Source: Nocardia jiangxiensis NBRC 101359
GTDB lineage: Bacteria; Actinomycetota; Actinomycetes; Mycobacteriales; Mycobacteriaceae
Length of the DNA stretch: 64,000 nt
Direction: 5' to 3'
Assembly: GCF_000308615.1 (NCBI RefSeq)
Contig: NZ_BAGB01000068.1
Span: 310,001 to 374,000 of the forward strand
Position 1 is the stretch's first letter; the number at the start of each line of letters is the position of its first letter. The position numbers and the translations under genes are program-made. Shown in pieces: positions 52,440 through 64,000 of the stretch. The notes beneath the pieces were generated by a model. The model had not been told where the DNA came from and searched no databases. It worked only from the letters and a program-made list of their open reading frames with translations.

Positions 52440-54089
52440 GTGCGCAGACGGCGCATGCTCATCGCAGCCGTGGCGACACTGGGCGCGATCGTGTCATCGG
52501 GCTTCACCACGGCGCACGCCGATCCGATGCGCACCGCGAATTCGCAAGTGACACCGGTGGCAGGGGTGCCGCTCGACCAGTTCCGCAACGCCTTCGTCCA
52601 GCGGGACCGATCCGCACTCACCGTGGCCGGTCACCCGTTCCGATTCTCCGGCGCGAACGTCGAATGGCTGGGCCTGGAGAACTACGGCCCCGATCCCGCG
52701 CCCGCCACCCCGCTGGGCAGCGAACGTTATCCGAGCGACTACGAGATCGACGACGTATTCACCACCGCCCGAGAAATGGGCGCGACCGTCCTTCGAGCGC
52801 AGACGCTCGGCGATACGATCGGCTGCCCGTCCTGCCTGGAACCCGCACTGGGACAATTCAATCCGGCCGCCTTCGCGCATATGGACAAGGTCGTGGCCGC
52901 GGCCCGCGCGCACGGGATCAAACTGATCGGCGAATTCTCCGGCGACGCCAACGGCGCACCCGCCCCGAACCAGAACTCCCCGTCCGCCGACAGCCACGAC
53001 TGGTACTGCACCTGGCGGCATCGCCCCGACTGCGGGCAGGCGTTCTTCACCGACCCGGCCATCATCGGCGACTACCAGCGGCACATGAAAGCCGTACTGG
53101 AGCATGTGAATCCGCTGACCGGACTCGCCTACAAGGACGATCCGACGTTCGCCGGCTGGGTCGACGGCAACAATCTCGACCTGCTCGACGGCGCACCCAC
53201 GCCGGTCGCCGAGAACTGGTTGCGCACCGTCTCGGACTACTTCCGCTCGATCGACTCCCGGCAGCTGTTCATCAACATCAGCCTGGGCGGCGGCGACGGA
53301 TTCGTCACCGACGGCGCGCTGCGGCTGCCCAACGTCGACGTCTACGCGGCGGAGTACTACCCGCACTGGCTGCCGATCATCTCCGGGGGCAACCGCGTCG
53401 ACGGCTGCGCCGGGAAGCTGCACGACACCGCCGCCCAGGTCGCCGCAGCCGGAAAGGCGTTCAGCGCGATCGAATTCGGCTGGGACAGAACAGATTTTCT
53501 CACCACCGACGCACTGGGCGATTTCCTCACCGGCCTGGAATCCGACCCGCACATCGCCGGTGACAACTTCTGGGCGCTGGCCGCACACGCCGAAGGCCAC
53601 GGCTGGCAGCCCATCCCCGCCGACGCCCACTGCTCCCCTACCTGCGAATGGGGTGAGGACGGCAACTGGTGGGCCCTCTACTACACCGGCCGCACCACCG
53701 CCTCCCACACCGCGGCCGATATGTCGACGCGCGCACAGCAATTGCGCACACACGCCTACTCGATGTCGGGATATCCGGTACCGCCGCCTCATCGCCGGGT
53801 CCCCGCGCCGATCATCACCTCCACCACCGAGGGCAAGGTACTGTTCGAGGGCTCGGCCGGTGCGCCGAACTATTCGATTCAACGCCTGTCCCAAGGTATT
53901 TGGATGACGGTGTGCGACCACTGCACCACCGATGCCGCCGACGGCTGGCAGGACACCGATCCGCACGCCGCGCGCTGTTATCGGATCATCGGCGACAACC
54001 TCGACGGCGTCGAAGGAACACCATCGGCTCCCGCCGGGAGCGACTGCCGCCGCAACGCCCGCGGCCACACGCTTAGCAAATCGGAGTGA
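52440..54089 (+). CDS. Secreted GH5-like (mannanase-type) glycoside hydrolase with altered acid/base residue
   Basis: 549 residues from GTG 52440, with AAAGGAGA at 52428-52435. The signal peptide MRRRRMLIAAVATLGAIVSS ends near AHA-DP. The barrel follows the pattern of secreted endo-1,4-beta-mannosidase-like GH5 proteins: RFSGANVEWLGLENYG, MGATVLRAQTLG, GIKLIGEFSGD, VDVYAAEYYPHW. The nucleophile is Glu345 (SAIEFGW). At the acid/base site, normally GNE, the sequence is DGNNLDL with Asn245. It may therefore be inactive or use another residue. A C-terminal domain of about 110 residues follows. It forms an operon with the esterase 9 bases downstream, pointing to joint extracellular action on a glycan or glycolipid. 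Confidence 0.8.
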   Translation: MRRRRMLIAAVATLGAIVSSGFTTAHADPMRTANSQVTPVAGVPLDQFRNAFVQRDRSALTVAGHPFRFSGANVEWLGLENYGPDPAPATPLGSERYPSDYEIDDVFTTAREMGATVLRAQTLGDTIGCPSCLEPALGQFNPAAFAHMDKVVAAARAHGIKLIGEFSGDANGAPAPNQNSPSADSHDWYCTWRHRPDCGQAFFTDPAIIGDYQRHMKAVLEHVNPLTGLAYKDDPTFAGWVDGNNLDLLDGAPTPVAENWLRTVSDYFRSIDSRQLFINISLGGGDGFVTDGALRLPNVDVYAAEYYPHWLPIISGGNRVDGCAGKLHDTAAQVAAAGKAFSAIEFGWDRTDFLTTDALGDFLTGLESDPHIAGDNFWALAAHAEGHGWQPIPADAHCSPTCEWGEDGNWWALYYTGRTTASHTAADMSTRAQQLRTHAYSMSGYPVPPPHRRVPAPIITSTTEGKVLFEGSAGAPNYSIQRLSQGIWMTVCDHCTTDAADGWQDTDPHAARCYRIIGDNLDGVEGTPSAPAGSDCRRNARGHTLSKSE

Positions 54090-54098
54090 AGGAAATCC

Positions 54099-55448
54099 AT
54101 GTCCCGGTTCAAGATTCGGTGTGCCGTGCTGCTCGCCGGAATATGTGCGGCGCTGTCCCTGACCGGGCCCGCGACGGCCGCGCCCGCCCCCAACGGCGGG
54201 CTGACGCTGCGCTCCGACATAGCGATCAATGCGCGCCTGCACGAACTGGTGTTCACCACCCCCGACCTGAACGCCCCCACCTACGTGAGAGTGCTGCTGC
54301 CGCAGGGCTATTCGTCCGCCCGGCGCTATCCGGTGCTGCTGCTGCTCGAAGGTTGCTGCAATGCCGCACCACAGGCTCGCGACTGGACCGACCCGGCCAA
54401 GGGCAATGCCGAGGCGATCGTCGGCAACACACCGGTGATCCTCGTCATGCCCGACTCCGGTAAGGGCGGGTTCTACAGCGACTGGTACAACAACGGCCAC
54501 GGCGGCAATCCGCGCTGGGAGAGCTACCACATCGGCCAGTTGCTGCCCTGGATCGACGCGCATTACAGCACCGTGTCCGGACGTCGCGGCCACGCGGTCG
54601 CCGGTTTCTCCATGGGCGGATTCGGTGCGATGAGCTACGCCGCCCGGCATCCCGACCGATTCGTCTCCGCCGCATCGTTTTCCGGCGCCCTGGACTCCAA
54701 CGATCCACAGGCCGTCACCACCGACGAGATGCTCGCCTACCTGGACAACCCCGTCCCGGGAAGCCTCTGGGGTCCACGCTCCACCCAGGAAATCCGTTGG
54801 CGCGCACACAATCCGTGGGATCTGGCCGCGAATCTGCGCGGGATGCATCTCGAGTTGTACACCGGCAACGGCAATCCGGGACCGTTCAACAAGACCTACG
54901 ACTCCACCGAGGGCAAGGATGTTCATCCGCAGAGCGTCAGCATGCACAACCGGCTGAATTCCCTGGGTATCGCCCATGAATGGCACGACTACGGCGGCGG
55001 TTCGCACTCCTGGTCGTACTGGCGGCGCGACCTGACCCAGTACCTGCCCGGCCTGATGGCCACCTTCGCGCACCCGCCCGCGCAGCCCGAACCGTTCACC
55101 TTCACCGCCGCGGAACCGCGCTTCGACGCATACGGATATCAGGTCACGGTGAACCGCAACAGCCCGGCATTCACCACCCTCAGCGGCGTCACCCACAACG
55201 GATTCACCTTGAACGCAACAACTTCCGCAACGGTCGTCACCGCCACCCGCTACCGCTCCGGCGCCGCCTACCAGGTCACGACCAGCACCCCCCGCGGCAA
55301 GAAGAGTCAAACCATCCACGCCGCCCGCGACGGCCGACTCACCATCCCCGTCTCCCTCGGCGCCCTCACCACCAACCAACCCGACATCGACACCCTCATC
55401 GCCCAGCACTCCGAAACCGCGACCATCACCATCGCCGAACACATCTGA
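54099..55448 (+). CDS. Secreted esterase of the alpha/beta-hydrolase (antigen 85/esterase D-like) family
   Basis: 449 residues. Signal peptide MSRFKIRCAVLLAGICAALS with cleavage near ATAAPA. The esterase domain has VRVLLPQGYSSARRYPVLLLLEG, VIGNTPVILVMPD-like strands, GFSMGGFGAM (nucleophile Ser171) and GGGSHSWSYW (His303). This resembles the secreted esterase/mycolyltransferase superfamily, but the antigen 85 fibronectin-binding motif is not evident. A beta-rich C-terminal domain of about 100 residues (345-449) is extra. Encoded just after the GH5-like gene and followed by a strong terminator. It may deacylate polysaccharides or glycolipids. Confidence 0.8.
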   Translation: MSRFKIRCAVLLAGICAALSLTGPATAAPAPNGGLTLRSDIAINARLHELVFTTPDLNAPTYVRVLLPQGYSSARRYPVLLLLEGCCNAAPQARDWTDPAKGNAEAIVGNTPVILVMPDSGKGGFYSDWYNNGHGGNPRWESYHIGQLLPWIDAHYSTVSGRRGHAVAGFSMGGFGAMSYAARHPDRFVSAASFSGALDSNDPQAVTTDEMLAYLDNPVPGSLWGPRSTQEIRWRAHNPWDLAANLRGMHLELYTGNGNPGPFNKTYDSTEGKDVHPQSVSMHNRLNSLGIAHEWHDYGGGSHSWSYWRRDLTQYLPGLMATFAHPPAQPEPFTFTAAEPRFDAYGYQVTVNRNSPAFTTLSGVTHNGFTLNATTSATVVTATRYRSGAAYQVTTSTPRGKKSQTIHAARDGRLTIPVSLGALTTNQPDIDTLIAQHSETATITIAEHI

Positions 55449-55456
55449 CCCACCCG

Positions 55457-55481
55457 CGTGCTGCCCGCCCCGGGCAGCACG
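55457..55481 (+). terminator. Terminator hairpin after the esterase gene
   Basis: CGTGCTGCCCG and CGGGCAGCACG form a perfect 11-bp stem with a 3-base loop, 8 bases after the stop codon. No U-tract follows. Confidence 0.8.
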
Positions 55482-55699
55482 TCACACACCCGCACTGATC
55501 GTCCGACCTCACAGCCGGATAGCCATCGCTCACCGACGTCAGGCGTTCACAAGCCGTGCACCAGCGGCGATCACAACCGATGCCCCGCCTCTACCGAATC
55601 ACCGAAGGGCGAGCGGCGACAAGGATTGCACTCGCCGACAGATTGACGGAAAGCCAACTCCGCCAAGGCCTCACGGCACCTGTGGACCGATCCGGCGAA

Positions 55700-56899
55700 T
55701 CAGCGGGTGCGGGCGGCGATGAGGGTGGCGACCATGGCGGCTACGGCGAAGCGGGGTTTGACGTTGGTGTCGAGGGCTTCGCGGCAGTGCAGGACGGCTT
55801 CGATCGAGCGCAGCAGGCCCTCGGGGGGAACCTCGGTGGCGAGATCGCGGATCTCGTCGCGGAGATCGGGATGCGTGAGGGTGACGGGGCGAGCAGGGCC
55901 GGTCATGCGGACCGCGAGGGCGTCGCGGTAGAAACCCGCAACGTCGATCAGAGCCCGGTCCAGCGAATCGCGACTGGTGCGGGTGGCGCGGGATTTCTGG
56001 CGACGTTCGAGATCCTTGAGCACACCGGCCGAACCGCGGGTCGCCGAGGCGGTGCCCTTGCCGGTGCCGCCCGCGCCGAGGGCGGTCGCGAGCTCCTCGC
56101 GCTCACGTTCGTCGCGAGTGGCGCTGACCTGCTTGGCTTCCTCCTCCGCGGATTTGACCAGCTCATCGGCGGCCGTGTAGGCGACCGCGGGACGCGCGGT
56201 GGCCGCGACCAGAGCCAGTGCCCGCTTGCGGCGGCTTCTGGCCTCCTCGTCGGTGGCCAGGCGACGGGCTCGCCCGACGTGACCGCCGCTGATCGAGGCC
56301 GCCCACCCGGCGGTCTCCGCGTCCAGACCGTCGCGCTCGCGCAAGACCTGGGCGATCGAGTCGACCGAGGGGGTGACCAGATGCATATGACGGCACCGCG
56401 AACGCAGCGTGACCGAGATGTCCTCCGGATCCACCGACGGCGCACACAACAGGAACACGGTGCGCTCTGGCGGCTCCTCGACCACCTTGAGCAGCACATT
56501 TCCGGCCGCCTCGGTCAATCTGTCGGCATCCTCGACCAACACCACCTGCCAGCGCCCGGTACTGGGCCTGCGGGAGGCCACCTGGACGATCTCGCGCATC
56601 TCCTTGGTGCCGATGCTCAGCCCCTCGGGAATCACCCGGCGCACATCGCCGTGCGTCCCCGCCATGGTGGTGGTGCAGGCGTGACAGTGCCCACAGCCGG
56701 GCGCACCCGGATCGGTGCACTGCAGCGCGGCCGCGAAGCACAGTGCCGCAACCGATCTGCCGGACCCAGGAGGCCCGGTGAACAACCAAGAATGCGTCAT
56801 CGCCGACGACGAGACCCCGCTGCGCGCGGCGACCGCGGCAGCGGTCAGTTCGGACTCGACCGCATCCTGGCCGACCAGCCGATCGAAGACACCCGCCAC
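55700..56899 (-). CDS. holB: DNA polymerase III subunit delta prime
   Basis: 399 residues from GTG 56899 (AGVFDRLVGQDAVE, the same start as mycobacterial Rv3644c); the frame extends to a GTG at 56923. WLFTGPPGSGRSVAAL is the AAA+ P-loop with Arg for the Lys, as in clamp-loader subunits that do not hydrolyse ATP. GCGHCHAC is the zinc module, and VVLVEDADRLTEAAGNVLLKVVEEPPE the Walker B and sensor region. It belongs to the clamp loader that places the beta clamp on DNA. A Lys/Glu-rich insertion lies in the C-terminal part. Confidence 0.9.
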   Translation of the reverse strand: MAGVFDRLVGQDAVESELTAAAVAARSGVSSSAMTHSWLFTGPPGSGRSVAALCFAAALQCTDPGAPGCGHCHACTTTMAGTHGDVRRVIPEGLSIGTKEMREIVQVASRRPSTGRWQVVLVEDADRLTEAAGNVLLKVVEEPPERTVFLLCAPSVDPEDISVTLRSRCRHMHLVTPSVDSIAQVLRERDGLDAETAGWAASISGGHVGRARRLATDEEARSRRKRALALVAATARPAVAYTAADELVKSAEEEAKQVSATRDEREREELATALGAGGTGKGTASATRGSAGVLKDLERRQKSRATRTSRDSLDRALIDVAGFYRDALAVRMTGPARPVTLTHPDLRDEIRDLATEVPPEGLLRSIEAVLHCREALDTNVKPRFAVAAMVATLIAARTR

Positions 56900-56962
56900 G
56901 GCATACACCCTAGCGGCCGCCACCGACAGCCTCCGCGGTCCACCCAGGAGGCACGTCCCGGA

Positions 56963-57487
56963 TCAGCCCGCGCGCTGATAGGTGGAGTTCGCGCCGTCGA
57001 GCGCCTCACGGATGATGTCGGCGTGGCCGCTGTGATGAGCGATCTCCCGGAAGATGTGCAGCAGCGTGAAACGCACTGTCCACCAGACACGTTCGGGAAC
57101 CCACGGCGAGGTCGGGGTGGGAATCGAGACATCCAGATCATCCACCTCCCGGATCAGCCGAGTGGTGTTGTCCGCCAGCGTATCCCACTCCTTCAGCAGC
57201 CCCTCGACAGTTTCCTCCGGTGCCATCCGGTATTCCGAATCGAACTGCGACACATCGAGTTTCGAGTTCTCGTCGCGTTCCACGATGACCGATGTCCACA
57301 GCTGTTCACAGTGGACCAGGTGGTGCAGCAGACCGCCGAGTGTCAACTCGCTGACCGTACTGCGCTGGCGCGCTTGCGCATCATCGATGCCACGCAAGGT
57401 GATCCGGAACAGCTCACGTTGCGAGGCGAGCATCGCGATCAGGTCTTCCCGCTCCTGATCGCGGCGCTCGGTCGAGGGTGCGGTCAT
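56963..57487 (-). CDS. DinB-family protein
   Basis: 174 residues from ATG 57487 (MTAPSTERRDQER). The four-helix bundle of the DinB/YfiT superfamily is suggested by LTLGGLLHHLVHCEQLW and LLHIFREIAHHSGHADIIREAL, whose histidines form the usual metal triad. Members are metal-dependent and include thiol transferases, but many are uncharacterised. It lies between the clamp-loader gene and topA, where mycobacteria have an adenylate cyclase gene. Confidence 0.85.
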   Translation of the reverse strand: MTAPSTERRDQEREDLIAMLASQRELFRITLRGIDDAQARQRSTVSELTLGGLLHHLVHCEQLWTSVIVERDENSKLDVSQFDSEYRMAPEETVEGLLKEWDTLADNTTRLIREVDDLDVSIPTPTSPWVPERVWWTVRFTLLHIFREIAHHSGHADIIREALDGANSTYQRAG

Positions 57488-57574
57488 CGGATGTCCTTCC
57501 GCTGAAGCGTGCTGGGATGGCGACACGCTACGGCAGGGCACCGACAGAAATCGGACAGCGACCGATTCCCGCCA

Positions 57575-60520
<2,946 letters not shown>

Positions 60521-60726
60521 CGGCGAACACACCTTTCCTGTCGACCTGCGCGGCGCGGGGAGGCGCTGCGCGCGGCTGGGGCAAGCGGAGGGAACAGATG
60601 TCCCCTGCCAGAGACGTTTATACCCTGTTCATCTGCTGTACCGGTGGTACGGCAGGTCCGCAGCACCTCTGGCACGGCGAGTTGATAGCCCCGTTTTGCG
60701 GTCGAGTGTACTTGCCCCGGATATGA

Positions 60727-60760
60727 CTCGTCCCCCACCGCCGTGGCGGTGAGGGACGAG
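60727..60760 (-). terminator. Hairpin between cspA and topA
   Basis: CTCGTCCC/GGGACGAG and CACCGCC/GGCGGTG form a stem of 15 pairs with one internal mismatch and a GT loop. It lies 27 bases after the cspA stop and probably terminates that transcript before topA. Confidence 0.65.
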
Positions 60761-60786
60761 CTTTCCGTTTGAGTAAGTTCGAGTGC

Positions 60787-60993
60787 TCAGCTGAGCGCAC
60801 GAACTCCGGTGGCCTGCGGGCCCTTGGTGCCCTGGCCAACCTCGAATTCGACCTTCTGGTTCTCCTCGAGGGTGCGGAAGCCCGAACCCTGGATCTCGGA
60901 GTAGTGGACGAAGACGTCAGCGGAGCCGTCCTCGGGCGCGATGAAGCCGAACCCCTTCTCCGCGTTGAACCACTTCACAGTTCCCTGTGCCAT
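60787..60993 (-). CDS. cspA: Cold-shock protein
   Basis: 68 residues from ATG 60993, with AAGGAA as ribosome site. GTVKWFNAEKGFGFIAPEDG contains RNP1 (KGFGFI), VFVHYSEI is RNP2, and the protein ends ATGVRALS. It is a single OB-fold that binds single-stranded RNA/DNA and acts as an RNA chaperone. The position between topA and the helicase is conserved with mycobacteria. The upstream region is over 400 bases long, consistent with a long regulated leader as in many csp genes. Confidence 0.95.
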   Translation of the reverse strand: MAQGTVKWFNAEKGFGFIAPEDGSADVFVHYSEIQGSGFRTLEENQKVEFEVGQGTKGPQATGVRALS

Positions 60994-61425
60994 TCTGTTC
61001 CTTCTCTTTCCATACCGGAACGGCGGACAAGGTAGGTTCGTCCACCGGGTCCGTTCCGACCGCTGTACTCTGTTCCCCCTGCAGGAAGCACCAAGCACGG
61101 CGTTCGCAACATCGATCCTGCTGATGGTTTGGACCTTTGATCCGTTCCCTCGAACACAGAAGCTTGCGACCAGGAACCAGTGAACCATGTCTTCGAGCAA
61201 TTCGACAGTCGGGTTACCGACAATTTGCAAAAAAGATGATCTTGCGAATGCGCAGGTAAGGGGCACAATGCCCAAATCCGTACTCGGGGTAGGTTTGCTT
61301 CCGGATAACCGAGTGAGTGTCAGGCAAACGAGCTGTGACGCAGATCGCTACTCGGAAGTGAATGCGCTGGTTGGCCTCGCACGGCACACAGCTTTCGCAC
61401 ATTTTGTGCGTGTCGAGGACCCGGC
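60994..61425. promoter_or_regulatory. Divergent region between cspA and the helicase gene
   Basis: About 430 bases with lower GC content (notably 61190-61330) and no convincing gene. It must hold the leftward cspA promoter and leader and the rightward helicase promoter. I cannot assign -10/-35 boxes with confidence. Confidence 0.5.
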
Positions 61426-63816
61426 TTGCTAGATCCCGCCGACACGACGACCGCCGCAGCGCGCGGAACCGGATCGAGCTATGGGCGATCGTTGCTCAAT
61501 CGTGTCCGAATCGGACTGGCCGACAGTACCGATCGTCTCACCCATGTCACCGAATTACCCGCGCGTGCGGCGCAGGTCACGACATGGCCGAGTTGGGTAT
61601 CACCGGACGTGATCGAAGCGTTACGAAATACCGGTCTGGACAATCCCTGGTCCCATCAGACCCGCACTGCCGAGTTGGCCGCTGCCGGAACACATGTCGT
61701 GGTTTCCACGGGAACCGCATCCGGTAAATCCCTCGGTTACCAGCTGCCGGTACTCACGGCATTGCAGGAGGATCCGCGGGCCACCGCGCTGTATATCTCG
61801 CCCACCAAAGCGCTCGGCGCGGATCAACTGCGCGCGATCGGCGAACTCACTCACGAAGGCCCGCTGCGCGATATCCATGCCGCGCCCTACGACGGAGACA
61901 CCTCCGCCGAGATCCGGCAGTGGGTGCGCGCCAACGGCCGGTGGATCTTCACCAACCCCGACATGCTGCATCTGAGCATGCTGCGCGCACATCAGCGGTG
62001 GGCGCGGGTGCTGCGGCGGCTGCGCTATGTAGTGGTCGACGAATGCCATTCCTACCGGGGTGTATTCGGTTCGCACGTCGCGCTGGTGCTGCGCCGGTTG
62101 CGCCGGTTGGCGGCGCACTACGGGGCCGATCCGGTGTTCATCCTGTGCTCGGCCACCACCGCCGATCCGGCCGCGGCCGCGTCGCGGCTGATCGGCGCGC
62201 CGTGCGAGGCCGTCACCGAGGACGGGTCACCACAGGGGGCGCGCACGGTCGCACTGTGGGAACCGGCGCTGCTCACCACGGTGACCGGCGAGAACGGCGC
62301 GCCGGTGCGGCGACCGGCCACCGCCGAGGCGGCGCGGATCATGACCGACCTGGTGGTCGAGGGAGCGCGCACGCTGACCTTCGTGCGTTCGCGGCGGGCC
62401 GCGGAGGTCGTGGCCATGGAGACGCGCCGCATGCTCGCCGAGGTCGATCCGGAACTCGGCCGCCGGGTGGCCGCCTACCGGGCCGGATATCTCGCCGAGG
62501 ACCGCCGCGAACTGGAGGCCGCGCTGTCCGACGGCGCCCTGCTGGGGGCCGCGACCACTAACGCGCTCGAGCTCGGCGTGGATATCGCGGGGCTCGATGC
62601 CGTGGTCGTCGCGGGATTTCCCGGGACGGTCGCCTCGTTCTGGCAGCAGGCCGGGCGGGCCGGGCGGCGCGCGCAGGGGTCGCTGGTGATGCTGGTCGCC
62701 CGGGACGACCCGTTGGACACCTACCTGGTCCGGAACCCGGACGCGCTGCTGGGGCGCCCGGTCGAGGCGACGATCACCGATCCGCACAACCCGTACGTCC
62801 TCGGGCCTCATCTGCTGTGCGCGGCGATGGAGAATCCGCTGACCGATGCCGAGGTCGACGAGTTCGGGGCGGCCGATCTGATCACCGACCTGGCCGATCA
62901 GGGGCTCGTCCGGCGACGCCAACCGGCGAAGGGCCCGGCGCGGTGGCATATGACCGCTGCGGTGCGACCGCACGACGAGGTCGACGTGCGCGGCGGCATC
63001 GGCTCGACGGTGGCCATCGTCGACGAGGAGACCGGACGCATGCTCGGCACGACCGACGCCGGCCGGGCCCCGGCCACCCTGCATCCCGGCGCGGTGCACC
63101 TGCATCAGGGCGAGACCTATGTGGTGGACGAGCTGGATCTCGACAGTGGCGTGGCCTTCGTCCATGCCGATCAGCCCGGCTGGACGACCAGCGCCCGTAC
63201 GGTCACGTCCATCGCGATCGACGAGATCGACGCCGAACGTGCGCACGGCGCGATCACCACGGCCCTGGCGCAGGTGCGGGTGAGCCGACAGGTGGTCGGC
63301 TATCTGCGCACGCTTCCCACCGGTGAGGTGCTCGACCTGGTGGAGCTGGACCTGCCGGAGCAGACGCTGCCGACCCGCGCCGTGCTGTACACCGTGACAC
63401 CGGCACTGCTGGCCCGCGCCGGAATCGACCCGCGGCGCGCGCCCGGCGCACTGCACGCCGCCGAACATGCCGCGATCGGGATGCTGCCGCTGGTGGCCAG
63501 CTGCGACCGCTGGGATATCGGCGGGGTGTCCACGGCCGAACATCCCGACACCGGGCTGCCCACCGTCTTCGTGCACGACGGGCATCCCGGCGGCGCGGGC
63601 TTCGCCGAGCGCGGCTTCCAGCGGCTGCGCACCTGGCTGCGGGCGACTCTGGCGGTGATCGAGTCGTGTGGCTGCCCGAGCGGCTGCCCGTCCTGTGTAC
63701 AGTCACCCAAGTGCGGCAACGGCAATCAGCCGCTGGACAAGGCGGGGGCCGCGGCCCTGTTGACCGCGGTGGTCGCCGAACTTCCCGACGATGACGACGA
63801 TCGGTCCGTCTCGTGA
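61426..63816 (+). CDS. DEAD/DEAH-box helicase with DUF1998 zinc-binding C-terminus (MrfA/SftH-like)
   Basis: 796 residues from a TTG at 61426 (GAGG at 61415-61418). Superfamily 2 motifs: Q-like NPWSHQTRTAEL, motif I STGTASGKS, motif II VVDECHS, motif III CSATT, motif V GVDIAGLDAVV and motif VI QQAGRAGRR. The C-terminal CGCPSGCPSCVQSPKCGNGN has the four-cysteine cluster of the DUF1998 domain found in Bacillus MrfA, a mitomycin-repair helicase. The mycobacterial equivalent is Rv3649. It should be an ATP-dependent DNA helicase in excision repair, monomeric by analogy. Confidence 0.92.
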   Translation: MLDPADTTTAAARGTGSSYGRSLLNRVRIGLADSTDRLTHVTELPARAAQVTTWPSWVSPDVIEALRNTGLDNPWSHQTRTAELAAAGTHVVVSTGTASGKSLGYQLPVLTALQEDPRATALYISPTKALGADQLRAIGELTHEGPLRDIHAAPYDGDTSAEIRQWVRANGRWIFTNPDMLHLSMLRAHQRWARVLRRLRYVVVDECHSYRGVFGSHVALVLRRLRRLAAHYGADPVFILCSATTADPAAAASRLIGAPCEAVTEDGSPQGARTVALWEPALLTTVTGENGAPVRRPATAEAARIMTDLVVEGARTLTFVRSRRAAEVVAMETRRMLAEVDPELGRRVAAYRAGYLAEDRRELEAALSDGALLGAATTNALELGVDIAGLDAVVVAGFPGTVASFWQQAGRAGRRAQGSLVMLVARDDPLDTYLVRNPDALLGRPVEATITDPHNPYVLGPHLLCAAMENPLTDAEVDEFGAADLITDLADQGLVRRRQPAKGPARWHMTAAVRPHDEVDVRGGIGSTVAIVDEETGRMLGTTDAGRAPATLHPGAVHLHQGETYVVDELDLDSGVAFVHADQPGWTTSARTVTSIAIDEIDAERAHGAITTALAQVRVSRQVVGYLRTLPTGEVLDLVELDLPEQTLPTRAVLYTVTPALLARAGIDPRRAPGALHAAEHAAIGMLPLVASCDRWDIGGVSTAEHPDTGLPTVFVHDGHPGGAGFAERGFQRLRTWLRATLAVIESCGCPSGCPSCVQSPKCGNGNQPLDKAGAAALLTAVVAELPDDDDDRSVS

Positions 63817-64000
63817 CGCGGTGGTCATCAGCTCGATGCCGGACCGGGACTCGAATCGTCGGCAACTCGGACGATGCCCGCGATGCGGTTGGCGTCACAT
63901 ACGGCGGCTCCGCCGCATGATTGATGTGAAACGCGTTCATGTTAACTAGCTCGTTGCCGATTTCCTAAAGAATCTGAAGTCGAATGCCGTCAATGACACT

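Noticed and set aside
63817..64000. Inverted repeat and AACGCGTT palindrome after the helicase gene
   Set aside because: Too short and too near the window edge to call a terminator or operator with confidence.

Overview
The window is high-GC actinobacterial DNA, most likely from Nocardia or a close relative in the Mycobacteriales. The evidence is the strong G/C third-codon bias, the topA - cspA - DEAD/DEAH helicase order at the right end (the order seen around Rv3646c-Rv3649 in mycobacteria), the tRNA-Thr(CGT) sequence, and a giant protein that opens with a CpnT-like WXG100 segment.

Layout. 1-3765: partial edge genes, a DUF2752 membrane protein, and a TetR regulator divergent from a short-chain dehydrogenase and an amine-dehydrogenase-like oxidoreductase. 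4660-35796: one uninterrupted 31-kb gene for a protein of 10,378 residues (about 1.1 MDa by length), followed by a small probable immunity gene. 36407-37890: an MBL-fold hydrolase and a divergent MerR regulator that share one promoter/operator. 38186-46508: a cis-prenyltransferase, a DrrAB-type ABC exporter, an AfsR/SARP-like regulator, a DUF4097 protein and a ferredoxin-P450 pair. 46722: tRNA-Thr. 47208-51667: an acyl-CoA-dehydrogenase-like flavoprotein, an MFS exporter, a luciferase-like oxidoreductase and a convergent ketopantoate-reductase-like gene. 52440-55448: a secreted GH5-like protein and a secreted esterase. 55700-63816: housekeeping genes (DNA polymerase III delta prime, DinB-like, topA, cspA, MrfA-like helicase).

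The most striking object is the giant gene. By motif it is a multi-effector polymorphic toxin. In order it carries a WXG100-like N-terminus with glycine-zipper segments; an Asn/Gly-rich linker with four NPFR motifs; a papain-fold glutamine-deamidase-like (Tox-PL) domain; a complete SecA-type ATPase core with an altered Walker A; a second Tox-PL; about 1,900 strand-rich residues; a KAAAE helix; an OTU deubiquitinase-like domain followed by two ubiquitin-interacting motifs; an acidic Ser/Thr-rich linker with a tandem repeat; a third Tox-PL; a degenerate plus an intact-looking ADP-ribosyltransferase (ART); a HopA1-like domain; a degenerate OTU-like segment; another ART; a second degenerate/intact ART pair; two protein-glutaminase-like domains (the second lacking Cys and His); and a C-terminal fourth Tox-PL. 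Most of these families act on eukaryotic targets (ubiquitin, glutamine side chains, ADP-ribosylation), so host manipulation is the likely role. That is inference. No ESX secretion locus lies in the window.

A second system is a small SARP regulon. Three promoters (39008, 44021, 44879) share TGTCAG/TATCAG direct repeats at 11-bp (one helical turn) spacing and a -10 at a constant distance, as expected for a SARP site. The third copy also carries the first codons of the ABC ATPase gene, so the ferredoxin-P450 pair seems to have acquired this control by duplication of a promoter plus 5' coding segment.
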